NCBI GenBank assembly: GCA_031421855.1
Contig: JANOPN010000131.1
Location: 1 to 15,299 of the forward strand
Origin: JAAFHN01 sp031421855
Lineage (GTDB): Bacteria > Pseudomonadota > Gammaproteobacteria > Burkholderiales > Burkholderiaceae_C
Direction: 5' to 3'
Length of the DNA stretch: 15,299 bases
The notes under the pieces were generated by a model. The model had not been told where the DNA came from and ran no database searches. It saw only the letters and a list, made by a program, of their open reading frames with translations. A program made the position numbers and the translations under genes. Within the stretch, counting starts at the first letter, position 1, and each line of letters starts with the position of its first letter. Below are positions 1 to 7,930 of this stretch, piece by piece.

Positions 1-79
1 ACTGCTCGACAGTTACAGCGTTGGCGATGACTTGCATCGCATTATCGACAGCATCTTCCCCGCGTGCAATCCTGGCCAT
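1..79 (-). CDS. Partial 5' end of a leftward ORF, possibly a transposase
   Basis: Starting from ATG at 79-77 on the minus strand, 26 codons stay open to the window edge (MARIARGEDAVDN...). The alternating charged and aliphatic residues look like real coding sequence. From memory, the opening resembles the start of some IS630-like transposases, but 26 residues are not enough to assign a family. No strong ribosome binding site is visible. The miniature element at 155-254 lies just upstream, so a mobile-element context is plausible. It could also be a chance ORF. Confidence 0.3.
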   Translation of the reverse strand, partial: MARIARGEDAVDNAMQVIANAVTVEQ

Positions 80-154
80 GGTGAAATCTTCGGTTGTTTG
101 GATTTCATATTATGGCTCTATTGATATGGAAATAGAATTAGAGACAAATCAATA

Positions 155-254
155 GGACTTACGCAAAATTGTCCCAGTAAGGCGCAGCGACGAAGACAGT
201 GCAAATAGCATGGCTAGGAGCTGTAACGCGGCTGGGGCGGTTTTGCGTAAGTCC
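155..254. mobile_element. 100-bp MITE-like element with terminal inverted repeats
   Basis: The ends carry a perfect 14-bp inverted repeat (GGACTTACGCAAAA at 155-168, complement at 241-254). It extends to about 23 bp (155-177 and 232-254) with three mismatches. The roughly 54-bp centre encodes nothing convincing. Near the element are AATCAATA (147-154) and AATCAAAT (256-263), which match at six of eight positions and could be a decayed target duplication. It starts three bases beyond the stop codon of the yjgN-like gene. The structure fits a non-autonomous element or an internally deleted insertion sequence. The IS family is not identified. Confidence 0.55.
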
Positions 255-257
255 CAA

Positions 258-1441
258 TCAAATCCCAATGTCCGCCGTGCTCATGTCCGCCGAAAGCTCC
301 AAGCCCCGCATGTCGCTGCCACCCGACGCACGCTCCAGCACACTGGACAGCGGCGCGGCACTCTCCACGCGAGTGGATTCGATGCGCAAGCGCAGCAAGT
401 TCAGCCGTGCCCACGGCCAATACAGGCCCAAAGTCACGGCAATCAGTGCAACGTTGCGGGATTGGACGCCAAACACCCGGTCTTCATCCATGCTCACCCG
501 CATGCGCAAGCTCAATCGCCGATCCATCGTGCGCCCCCAATTCAGTCGTTGCTGGCGCACCATCGCCATGGGTCGTAGCAACATGAGCCACGTTGCGGCG
601 ACCATGCCCAGCGACACCCAAAGCGCTTTTGTTCCCGAGTAGTACACCATGTTGCTGTACGTTCCAACCGAAAGATCGCCGACAAACTCAAATCCAAACA
701 TGAGTTTGGCGATCAAAATTGCGCCGAGCAGCAAGGCAGTCAAAGCGTAGATCGGCGAGTAGGCCACCATCACCGTGCGCCAATCCAATCGCAACTCACT
801 TCGGGCGCACCCCAGTTGAAGTCGGCTGTGCAAATGGCGTTTGAGCTGCCAAGTAATCACGGGAAACAGTGCGAACCAAAGGCATAAAGCGACGGTTGAC
901 ACCACGGTCCAGGTGCTGTGCAGGTCAAACACTGAGCGGTCAACCCCCAACCAAGCCACCGGGAAGTGAACAAGACCAATGGCGCACCCACATGCTCGTA
1001 AGCTTCCACCAACGTACCGGTGTAGCGAACGCGCAGATCTGTAGCGCCATAGCTGGTCTGGCTCATCCGAAAAGCGATGCTCGCCAGCCAAATCGCCGGC
1101 CACAACAAGGCAAAACTCAAGGCGGCAATGAACCCTGATGTCGGGCTCAAATACGATGCCAACACATACAAGCCCAAAAACAGACCACAAATCAAGGTCG
1201 GTCGCAACATGCGGCTGGGCACGCCGTGAAAGTCCAAGTGCTGCCCGTCCAACCAAGTGTGCTGTGCAAGATATTTCAGCATCGCCGCGCGACCCCAAGG
1301 AAAATACAAACCCAGCGTGACCACTGTCAGCAATGCGTTGCGCCACCACAGCTTCGCAAACCCAGTCGAATCAGCCGTGAAGCTGAGCGGGTAGACAAAT
1401 GGGTGCGCAGTGGTGGGTAACCTGCTGAGATTCGAGTTCAT
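258..1441 (-). pseudogene. yjgN: DUF898/YjgN-like inner membrane protein, frameshifted
   Basis: The N-terminal part reads from ATG at 1441 and the C-terminal part continues in another frame to the TGA at 258-260. Together they would give about 394 aa. Both halves carry the family hallmark: WWRNALLTVVTLGLYFPWGR (residues 32-51), and again NVALIAVTLGLYWPWAR near the C-terminus, matching a duplicated DUF898 domain with several hydrophobic segments. The frame changes between about 944 and 990. Adding one G to the five-G run (plus-strand C 944-948) would join the frames through W-G-V-D-R-S. It lies 32 nt downstream of the C39 transporter gene, probably in the same operon. The molecular function of YjgN is not established. 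This is either a decaying gene or a one-base sequencing error. Confidence 0.7.
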
Positions 1442-1473
1442 TCGCTTAGGTACAGGTTTTTTTCAAAGGCCGA

Positions 1474-3648
1474 TCATCCGGCATGGCTCGCAGGGGTGTG
1501 ATCAAAGGCGTGAACTTCACGCAACACGTCAACCAACCGCCCGTATTCCAACCGCACCACCCGCTTGGCCCCAGCAATCGTCTCCGGGCGGTGCGCGATG
1601 ATGATTCGGGTCATGTGCATGTGCCCCAGTGTTTTGGTGATGCTTCGCTCGTTAGCCACATCCAGGTGGCTGGTGGCTTCGTCAAGTGCCAACACGCTGG
1701 GTTTTTTGTACAGCGCTCTGGCCAGCAGCACACGCTGGCGTTGACCGCCTGACAGCGCACTGCCCAAGTCGCCCAGCAAAGTCTGGTAGCCCATTGGCAT
1801 TTTGACGATCTCATCATGCACGCAGGCCACACGAGCGCAGGCTTCGGCGCGAATGATGTTGGGTTGCAAGTCAAAAAAGCAAATGTTGTCAACAACCGAG
1901 CCGCTGAGCAACACATCGTCTTGCATCACCGTACCAATGCGCCTTCGCACGTTCGCCAAGCCCAGCGCTTTCATCGGGACGCCACCGTAAAGCACCTCGC
2001 CCTCGTTCGGCGCATGCAGCCCAAGCAGCAATTTGAGCAGGGTTGTTTTTCCACAACCACTCGCCCCAACGATTGCCAAACTCTGCCCAGCTTCAACGAC
2101 CAAATTGGCGTGTCGCAACACCCAAGGATCGCCGTCCCCGTAGCGAAAACTCACGTCTTTGAGCTCCAAGCTCGCGCTCAAGTGCTGCAAATCGTCGCTG
2201 CCTGACCGTACCATGCGATCGAATGCCTCCTCAGGAGGCTCCAACACAATGTCAGCCAGGCGCTCACCGTGCAGGCTCAGCATCTTGAGCTGCACGCCAA
2301 AATCAATCAAAGCGGCCACCCTGCCCGTGAACTGCGCTTGGTAAGCGATGAAGGCAAACATCATCCCCACTGTGAATGGGCTGGGCTGGTTGACCCCTTG
2401 CATCACCAGCCGCGCACTCAAGTAAAACGTCGCAATGCCCAAAAAGCCAAAAATCGCCGCATTCGCGGTCGAAAACCAAATTCCCATGCGCGCCGTATCT
2501 ACATCGCGGTTTTGCAGGTCCACCATCAGGTTTTGCCAACGCACAGCCCGCTCGGTCTCCCGCCCGAACAATTTGAGCGGCTGCACCGCCCGCAAAGTCT
2601 CCAAGAAATGTGTTTGTTCGCGCGCACCCAAAATCAATCGCTCGGCCGCCGCTTCGCGAAACGGCTGGTAGCCCATCCACCGCACGAGTCCATACATGAG
2701 TGTCGCCAACAGCGTGATCGCACACAGCACCGGCGCATACAAAAGCATCATGCCCATTGCCGCCATCGCCATCACGCCGTCAAGCACGGCTTCGACGGCT
2801 CGCACCGTCAGCGTGCCTTGAATAGCCCCCAGAGCGCCAAAACGGCTACTCACGTCACCCAAATGGCGCGACTCAAAAAACTTTACCGGCAAACGAAGCA
2901 GGTGCACAAACACATTGCCCGACCACTGCAAATACAGGTTTTGCCCCAAGATCATCATCATCCACGACCGCGCAAATCCCAGAACAGTTTGCAACATCAG
3001 CAGCACACAAAATCCGACCGACAACACCACCAGCAAGTCTTGGTCGCTACCCGTCAGCACCTCGTCAACGACCAGTTGGTTGAAGATCGGCGCGGCCAGT
3101 GCAAAAAGCTGCAAAGCCATCGCCACGCACAACAGTTGTGCGAGCGATCGCCGCAACCCCGTCACCCGCCCAGTCAAGGCTGACAACGACACCTGTTTGC
3201 GAGCATCTACTGGCTCAAACGTCGCTCCCGGCGTGAGCTCCATGGCCACACCACTGAATTGCTGCGTCAACTCAGCCAAACCCACGCGCATTCGTCCGAT
3301 TGCTGGGTCAAGCACCGTCACGCCAGTCGTTTGAGGCCCAACGCCGATCAGCCGACTGAACCACGACACATGCACCCGCTCCAAAACCACCACATGGTTA
3401 AGCCGCCAATGCAAGATGCAAGGCAGTTGAAGCTTGTCTAGTTCATGCAAATCAACCTGCAAGGCGCGAGGCGTGAGCCCGAGCGTTGAAGCCTGTTGCG
3501 CCAGCAGCCCAAGGTTTGAACCCTTGAGCGAAGTCGTGAACCGCCTGCGCAGATCATCCAAATCCATTTTCAAACCATGATGCCCCGCCACCATGGCAAG
3601 GCAGGCCAGCGTACATTCAGCGGCTTGGGATTGACGAATGGGGGTCAT
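1474..3648 (-). CDS. C39-peptidase-containing ABC transporter (bacteriocin/peptide exporter)
   Basis: This 724-aa protein has the three-part layout of peptidase-containing ABC transporters, which cut a leader from a substrate peptide and export it across the inner membrane. Residues 1-140 form a C39 cysteine protease with oxyanion Gln6, catalytic Cys12 (QSQAAEC), His85 (LNHVVVL) and Asp114 (LDPAIGR), so it looks active. Residues about 160-450 form the membrane domain. The ATPase follows, with Walker A GASGCGKTT (528-536), Q-loop Gln576, signature LSGGQ (632-636), Walker B with Glu657, and H-loop His686. The ATG at 3648 is the only sensible start, because an in-frame stop lies six codons upstream; no clear ribosome binding site is seen. 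The fusion protein and a leader-bearing peptide are encoded upstream on the same strand. No outer-membrane TolC-type gene is in the window. Confidence 0.93.
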   Translation of the reverse strand: MTPIRQSQAAECTLACLAMVAGHHGLKMDLDDLRRRFTTSLKGSNLGLLAQQASTLGLTPRALQVDLHELDKLQLPCILHWRLNHVVVLERVHVSWFSRLIGVGPQTTGVTVLDPAIGRMRVGLAELTQQFSGVAMELTPGATFEPVDARKQVSLSALTGRVTGLRRSLAQLLCVAMALQLFALAAPIFNQLVVDEVLTGSDQDLLVVLSVGFCVLLMLQTVLGFARSWMMMILGQNLYLQWSGNVFVHLLRLPVKFFESRHLGDVSSRFGALGAIQGTLTVRAVEAVLDGVMAMAAMGMMLLYAPVLCAITLLATLMYGLVRWMGYQPFREAAAERLILGAREQTHFLETLRAVQPLKLFGRETERAVRWQNLMVDLQNRDVDTARMGIWFSTANAAIFGFLGIATFYLSARLVMQGVNQPSPFTVGMMFAFIAYQAQFTGRVAALIDFGVQLKMLSLHGERLADIVLEPPEEAFDRMVRSGSDDLQHLSASLELKDVSFRYGDGDPWVLRHANLVVEAGQSLAIVGASGCGKTTLLKLLLGLHAPNEGEVLYGGVPMKALGLANVRRRIGTVMQDDVLLSGSVVDNICFFDLQPNIIRAEACARVACVHDEIVKMPMGYQTLLGDLGSALSGGQRQRVLLARALYKKPSVLALDEATSHLDVANERSITKTLGHMHMTRIIIAHRPETIAGAKRVVRLEYGRLVDVLREVHAFDHTPASHAG

Positions 3649-3757
3649 GGGGTGACAACGATATCAAGGGCACTTGGTCAAAATGCATCAACACATAAAA
3701 TGAATTTCACATGAAACTCATGAAAATTCGAAAAAATCACGATGTAATTTTTCTAAT

Positions 3758-4726
3758 CTATTTTACTCGAACAACATTAAATCCATTTTTTTCAAGTTCA
3801 AGAATAAGAGAATTATTTTTGCGACTTTTTATAGGAAAAATATGCCCAACACCCACCATAACGAACAGCCTCTTAGAGCCCTCAACAGCAGCAACTCTGG
3901 AAAGATATTCTGCCCACTCGTTATTTCTATTCACGTTGTGGCAAACGTTGTCAAAATCAAGTGAAGGATATTTTTTCAACAACAGACTTAGTCGATTCAC
4001 ATAATTTTTTTCATCTCCAAAATAAATATAATCGTACGAATCCTTGTACGCAAGATTCAACACCGAAAAATCCAATGCGGATTTGGCCAAGTCCTTAACA
4101 TATTGTTCTTGATAATAATTAGATTTACAGTTTAGATCCCAAAAACCAAAAGCAGTACCGTTGACTTCTATCGCATGAAAATTTTTGTTGATAGATTTCG
4201 CGAATTTTATTGATGGCATGAGTGCGGTGGTTTCAAATTTTGACACATACTCTAAAAACGCTAATTTTGTTTTTGGGTGTCGAGCTGTAAGCTCTCTGCC
4301 CATTACGTCTGGAAGCCACAGCGGTGGCTGACTTTGAATTTTTTCAAAAATATCGATTGGTAAATTGCCATTTACAACCAACTCGCTTAAAATACCCCTA
4401 GAGTTTTCTGATAGTTTCCATGGTGATTTTCTATAGTCAATGCTGATTGTAAGAAGCTTTGAAAGAGGCGCATCACCGTGTAGCACACCAGATTGATTTT
4501 CAGCCAAAAGCCGATCCGATTCTTGGATCGCTTTTTTTACTGTTGGATGCAAATTATCCTGACCTTTTTTTACTGCGTGTGCAACTCCTTGAATATAAAT
4601 TGAAGCGCTCGCTTTAGTCGCTAGATAAAGGAATCCGATTGGTTGCTCAGCTATAGCAACACCAGTGAGCAAGCAAAATGAAAGACAAATTTGCAAAATA
4701 TTTCTCAGTAGCGACATTTTGGTCAT
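3758..4726 (-). CDS. TraB/GumN family secreted protein
   Basis: This 322-aa protein has a signal peptide (hydrophobic residues about 6-25, likely cut after AIA at 26), so it is probably periplasmic or lipid-side exposed. It matches the TraB/GumN pattern: GVAH (47-50), an acidic residue after the following helix (LLAEN, Glu76), an NRNNEW block (266-271), and GVGH (292-295) followed by a C-terminal Gly-Phe-x-Val-x-Arg strand. The relatives TraB and Tiki include metalloproteases that use such GxxH and GxGH motifs; activity here is inferred only. The gene is markedly AT-rich compared with both neighbours, and so is the flanking DNA, suggesting recent acquisition. It lies between the proline-rich peptide gene and its exporter (gaps 123 and 109 nt), hinting at a role in peptide processing, degradation or self-protection. 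Met4 is an alternative start. Confidence 0.75.
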   Translation of the reverse strand: MTKMSLLRNILQICLSFCLLTGVAIAEQPIGFLYLATKASASIYIQGVAHAVKKGQDNLHPTVKKAIQESDRLLAENQSGVLHGDAPLSKLLTISIDYRKSPWKLSENSRGILSELVVNGNLPIDIFEKIQSQPPLWLPDVMGRELTARHPKTKLAFLEYVSKFETTALMPSIKFAKSINKNFHAIEVNGTAFGFWDLNCKSNYYQEQYVKDLAKSALDFSVLNLAYKDSYDYIYFGDEKNYVNRLSLLLKKYPSLDFDNVCHNVNRNNEWAEYLSRVAAVEGSKRLFVMVGVGHIFPIKSRKNNSLILELEKNGFNVVRVK

Positions 4727-4849
4727 TCAAATCTATAAGTAAACTCTATGGCACCAACAAGGTAGATGATGGCAATTTTCAATTATGCACACAGCACTTT
4801 TAGAACATTACCATCACATTTTTACCGTGAATGCATTATTCGGAACGAA

Positions 4850-5146
4850 TCAAGCGCCGTAATACAATGGATCTCGTTGTGGATCAGGACCACTCGGCAT
4901 CGGATTGCCTGGCGGACTCGGGGCCGGTGCACGAGGCGGTGCTGGGGCTGGATAAGTGATGTTCAGCGTTGGATCTCCGCCACCGGGAACAGACTGACTG
5001 GGGTTGCCGCCCGGGTAAATCGGCTGTGGCGGTGGCGGTGACGGAGGAGGTGGCGGGGTTGGAATAACGAAAGTTGGCGCACTAACACCTGTTTCGCCCT
5101 CCCCCGCCACCACCGCAAACAATGCCTTCAATTCAATTTCTTTCAT
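4850..5146 (-). CDS. Proline-rich peptide precursor with bacteriocin-like leader
   Basis: This 98-aa ORF starts at ATG 5146 behind a ribosome binding site (AGGGA, about 6-7 nt spacing). The first 15 residues, MKEIELKALFAVVAG, align without gaps to the general pattern of double-glycine leaders cut by C39 peptidases: hydrophobic residues at -12, -7 and -4 when Gly15 is -1. The usual Gly-Gly is Ala-Gly here, or Gly-Glu if aligned one residue later. The rest has 29 prolines in 75 residues, including five- and four-proline runs (31-35, 37-40), Gly-rich turns, three Tyr-containing motifs and no cysteine. It is not cationic, unlike classical proline-rich antimicrobial peptides. It sits between hlyD and the C39 exporter on the same strand and is probably their substrate. 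I recognise no named family. Its function could be a bacteriocin, a signal or a surface peptide. Confidence 0.65.
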   Translation of the reverse strand: MKEIELKALFAVVAGEGETGVSAPTFVIPTPPPPPSPPPPQPIYPGGNPSQSVPGGGDPTLNITYPAPAPPRAPAPSPPGNPMPSGPDPQRDPLYYGA

Positions 5147-5239
5147 GTCGAATCCCTAAACAATTGTGGTCGCAAAACGGTGCGACCAGCCGTTTTCTGC
5201 CCATGCGGGGCAAAAATTCGTGGAACCAGTGGCAAGGCT
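5147..5239 (-). promoter_or_regulatory. Hairpin between hlyD and peptide gene
   Basis: In the 93-nt gap, TGGTCGCA (5167-5174) and TGCGACCA (5181-5188) form a perfect 8-bp stem with a 6-nt loop. On the minus strand the stem is followed by CAATTGTTTAG and then the AGGGA ribosome binding site of the peptide gene. It could be a weak terminator or attenuator, an mRNA processing or stabilising stem, or an operator. The T-run is too short for a confident terminator call. Confidence 0.4.
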
Positions 5240-6671
5240 TCATGCCGGTGCCTTGAGTGGGTTGGCGTGGCCCCACTGCGCGCGCGCGGCGAGCACGGGC
5301 TCGAACACCCACTCCCAGATCGGGCGGCGCTCTTGGAGCAAGTCCGCCTCCAAAGACTCGCCGGGTTTGAGGGCCAGTTGTTTGCCAAACGCAGTGATGT
5401 GCTGGTGAGTGAGCGCGACCGTGATCCGGTAGAGGGGCTCGGTATTTTGGAGTGCGCCGCTTGAAGCACTGGCGTGGCCGGGCGGGAGGTCGCTTGGGGC
5501 CAATGGGGTCGCGCTGATGGCAATCACTTGCCCGTTGTGCAGTCCAAACTTTTGATACGGGTAGGCGGCATAGCGAATCAGCACAGCTTGCCCAAGGCTC
5601 ACAAAACCCGCCGCGCGGCTGGGCGCGTAGAGCTGAGCGAGCAAGGTGTTGCCCAAACAACTGCTTTCAATGCCGGCGACACCCGATTGGGTCGAAACCA
5701 CAGGGTCGCAGCCTGGGATCAAGGTCGCGAGACTTTGGCCCAACGTGACCATTTGCCCCGGCTTGACGAGCAGCGCGCTAAGCCGGCCCGACTTTTGCGC
5801 GGCAATGGTGACTTGTTTTCGCGAGTCGTTTTCAATCGATTCTTGCGCCAACAGTGCGAGCTGGCGGTCAAACTGAGCCTGTTCTGTCAGCCATGTGGTG
5901 CGAGATGAGCCCTGCTCCGCTTGGAGCGCTTTGATGTCGCGCTCCAACGCTGTGCGGTTGCGCGCCGAGGCTCGGTCGCGAGACTGCAATTCGACCAAGT
6001 CTTCGAGTTTGCTTTGGACTTGTGCCTCGCTCACGAAGCCGCTTTGCGCCAAAGCCACTTGGCGAGCGTGGCCTTTTTCAGCCAACTTGACCCGCTGAGC
6101 CATCAGCTCGATTTCAGTGTCGTTTTGGCGCAGCTCGCTTTGGAGGCTGCGCAGGCGCTCTGTGAGGCTGCTTAGGCGCTGTTGCGCCTGTGACTCGCGG
6201 CTGGCGCGCTCGGCATCGATTGCCGCGCGCCGCTTAATTTGGGCCATGCCGACGAGCGCGGCGGCTCCGCTGCCCCCCCCCCCCCCCCGTAACGACGTTA
6301 ACTCCTGCGATTTGCGTTGTACCAACCCGATCTGTGTCGATCACAAAAAGGCTGGCCCCGGCTGGCAGTTGTTCGTCGCTGGCGATTGCGACAACCACGC
6401 CTGTTGCGCTGGCGATGATGGGCAGCGCGCCTTGGCTCGGTGCAAGCACACCGACAACGCGGGTCTTGCGGGTGAGTTCGCCCCAAGCCACAAAGCCCAC
6501 CAAACTGGCCGATGCACTCAACGACAACACCGCAATCAATGCAAACGACCACGGCTGCGCAAGGCGCACACCGCCTAGCCAGCGATCTTGGTGAGACACC
6601 AAGGCCTCAGAGCGAAAGCGGACGGTGGCGGTACGTTGAAGGGGCGACTGCATTTGAATTGACGTTACCAC
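5240..6671 (-). CDS. HlyD/CvaA-type membrane fusion protein, split by a G-tract frameshift
   Basis: Two overlapping frames encode one HlyD-family periplasmic adaptor linking an inner-membrane peptide exporter to an outer-membrane channel. The first (start 6671, stop 6234) supplies a cytoplasmic N-terminus, a membrane segment (about 42-63) and the first half of the lipoyl-like domain (VVGVLAPSQGALPIIAS). The second, ending at 5240, supplies a long coiled coil, the second lipoyl/barrel region and the characteristic C-terminus (QERRPIWEWVFEPV). They meet at a run of 16 G (plus-strand 6273-6288). With 16, translation after Thr128 and five Gly enters a wrong frame and stops 12 codons later. With 15 (or 18), the frames fuse as Thr-Gly5-Ser-Gly-Ala; the 15-base form encodes 476 aa. 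The start is GTG 6671 or ATG 6653; neither has a good ribosome binding site. It is probably the first gene of the export operon. Confidence 0.85.
6273..6288. repeat. Homopolymeric C/G tract, 16 bases, inside hlyD
   Basis: Sixteen consecutive C on the plus strand are read as G in hlyD and encode a glycine run. Tracts this long are prone to slipped-strand mispairing and cause phase variation in other bacteria, for example in Bordetella fim promoters and bvgS. Here the observed length puts the two hlyD parts out of frame by one base. The exact length should be treated cautiously, since homopolymers are also where sequencing and assembly fail. Confidence 0.9.
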
Positions 6672-6856
6672 AGCTTTTTGATTGGGCTCGGCAACCGAAA
6701 ACTGAAACGGTTGAAGTCCTTCGCCTCAGCCTCGCGGCGTCAAAGCGACCTCGAAGCCACCAAACCCCGGATTTATGTGAAAAATTGGCACTCGGTCTCC
6801 GAATCAATTGGGATCGTTGCTATCTAAAAAAGACTATTTGGCGATGGCAAATTCGC
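6672..6856 (-). promoter_or_regulatory. Likely promoter region upstream of the export operon
   Basis: This 185-nt gap separates the end of the saccharopine-dehydrogenase gene from hlyD, the first gene of the export cassette, so it is the natural place for the operon promoter. It contains an inverted repeat, CAACCG at 6692-6697 and CGGTTG at 6708-6713, with a 10-nt spacer. Only weak promoter-like hexamers can be found (a TTGCCA with a poor -10 partner), so no precise promoter is claimed. No rho-independent terminator for the upstream gene is evident. Confidence 0.3.
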
Positions 6857-7930
6857 TCACGCGTAGTGCTGCCCAAATCGGTTGGCCAGGAATTGTGGCA
6901 TCGAGACCGACTCTTGGCGCACGAATCCGCGCGTCGCGACGTGGCCGGACATGAGCAAGTCGAGCATGGCGCAAATGCCAGCGGCTGTGGTGAGTTGAAT
7001 CGCTGACATCAACTGGCCATTGACGGTTTTGGCGTAGATTTTTTTTGCAAAACTCTCTTGAGTGAGGTTGACGCACTGGGTGCCACTGACCGATACGAAG
7101 ACCAAGACGACGTCTTGGTACGTGATTGGCAAGGCAGCTTCCAAGACATCCTTGAGCAGCTCGCGCCGCTCGCCCAAGCGCAGGTCGTGGCACAGCATTT
7201 TCATGATGTCGCAGTGGCCGGGGTAGCGCACCGTCTTGTAGTTGAGATTGCGCACACGCCCGCTCAGGGTCTCGCACAACGTGCCCAAGCCACCCGAGGT
7301 GTTGAACGCTTCATAGTCGAGTCCGTCGAGCGAAAAATGTTCCAACTCTTGTAGCGCGGGCGTTTCTTTGAGTTGGCCGTCAACGATGGCCTCGCAGGGG
7401 TTCAGGTACTCGTTAATCAGGCCGTCAGTGCTCCATGTGAGGTTGTACTTGAGCGCGTTGGTTGGGTAAATCGGCAACGCACCAACGCGCATGTTGACAT
7501 CGCGCAGGTCGCTGAATTTGTTGGCTAAATGCGCCGCTGCGATGGAGATGAATCCTGGTGCGAGCCCGCACTGGGGGATGAAGGCGGTATTTGCGCCATC
7601 GGCGATTTTTTTCACCAGGCGGGTGCTTTGCACGTCTTCGGTGAGGTCCAAATAATGGGCATCAATGTCAAGGGCAAGCTGAGCTAAAACAGGGGTTAGG
7701 AAGTAAGGCGCGGCTGAAACGATGGCTCGCACACCCTTGATTTCAGCGATAAACGTGTCGGGTTTGGACACATCGGCCAGCACCGCGCGCGCACCTAGGG
7801 CGGCTAAAACGCCCAAACGGCGGGGATCGACATCAACAACCGTGACGGTGTAGTCACCGGTTGGCACGAGCAAGTTGACGATGGCTTCGCCGATTTTTCC
7901 GGCACCGATGAGGGCAATGTGGGTGGTCAT
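6857..7930 (-). CDS. Saccharopine dehydrogenase family oxidoreductase
   Basis: This 357-aa protein has an N-terminal Rossmann fold with the nucleotide loop GAGKIG (9-14) and acidic residues at the end of the second strand (Asp33, Asp35), consistent with NAD(P) binding. Further family signatures are AHYLDLTED (91-99) and CGLAPGF (121-127). The family includes saccharopine dehydrogenases and lysine 6-dehydrogenases. The length and the adjacent, divergent Lrp-type regulator favour a role in catabolism of lysine or a related amino acid, but the substrate cannot be read from sequence. The ATG at 7930 directly precedes the Rossmann strand and is the natural start, although its ribosome binding site is weak. 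Confidence 0.85.
   Translation of the reverse strand: MTTHIALIGAGKIGEAIVNLLVPTGDYTVTVVDVDPRRLGVLAALGARAVLADVSKPDTFIAEIKGVRAIVSAAPYFLTPVLAQLALDIDAHYLDLTEDVQSTRLVKKIADGANTAFIPQCGLAPGFISIAAAHLANKFSDLRDVNMRVGALPIYPTNALKYNLTWSTDGLINEYLNPCEAIVDGQLKETPALQELEHFSLDGLDYEAFNTSGGLGTLCETLSGRVRNLNYKTVRYPGHCDIMKMLCHDLRLGERRELLKDVLEAALPITYQDVVLVFVSVSGTQCVNLTQESFAKKIYAKTVNGQLMSAIQLTTAAGICAMLDLLMSGHVATRGFVRQESVSMPQFLANRFGQHYA

Noticed and set aside
2269..3183. 304-codon plus-strand ORF inside the transporter gene
   Set aside because: It is the antisense shadow of the C39 ABC transporter, whose catalytic and ATPase motifs are intact on the other strand; the product is low-complexity His/Arg/Gln-rich.
4838..4850. 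ATTCG-GAA-CGAAT stem just after the peptide gene as terminator
   Set aside because: Only 5 bp with no T-run; too weak to call.
4766..5041. 91-codon plus-strand ORF opposite the peptide gene
   Set aside because: Arg/Trp-rich product is the antisense of proline codons; the minus-strand ORF has a ribosome binding site, leader and fitting neighbours.
5133..5660. Long alternative minus-strand frame across hlyD and the peptide start
   Set aside because: It overlaps the conserved HlyD C-terminus in another frame and has no recognisable domain; high-GC shadow.
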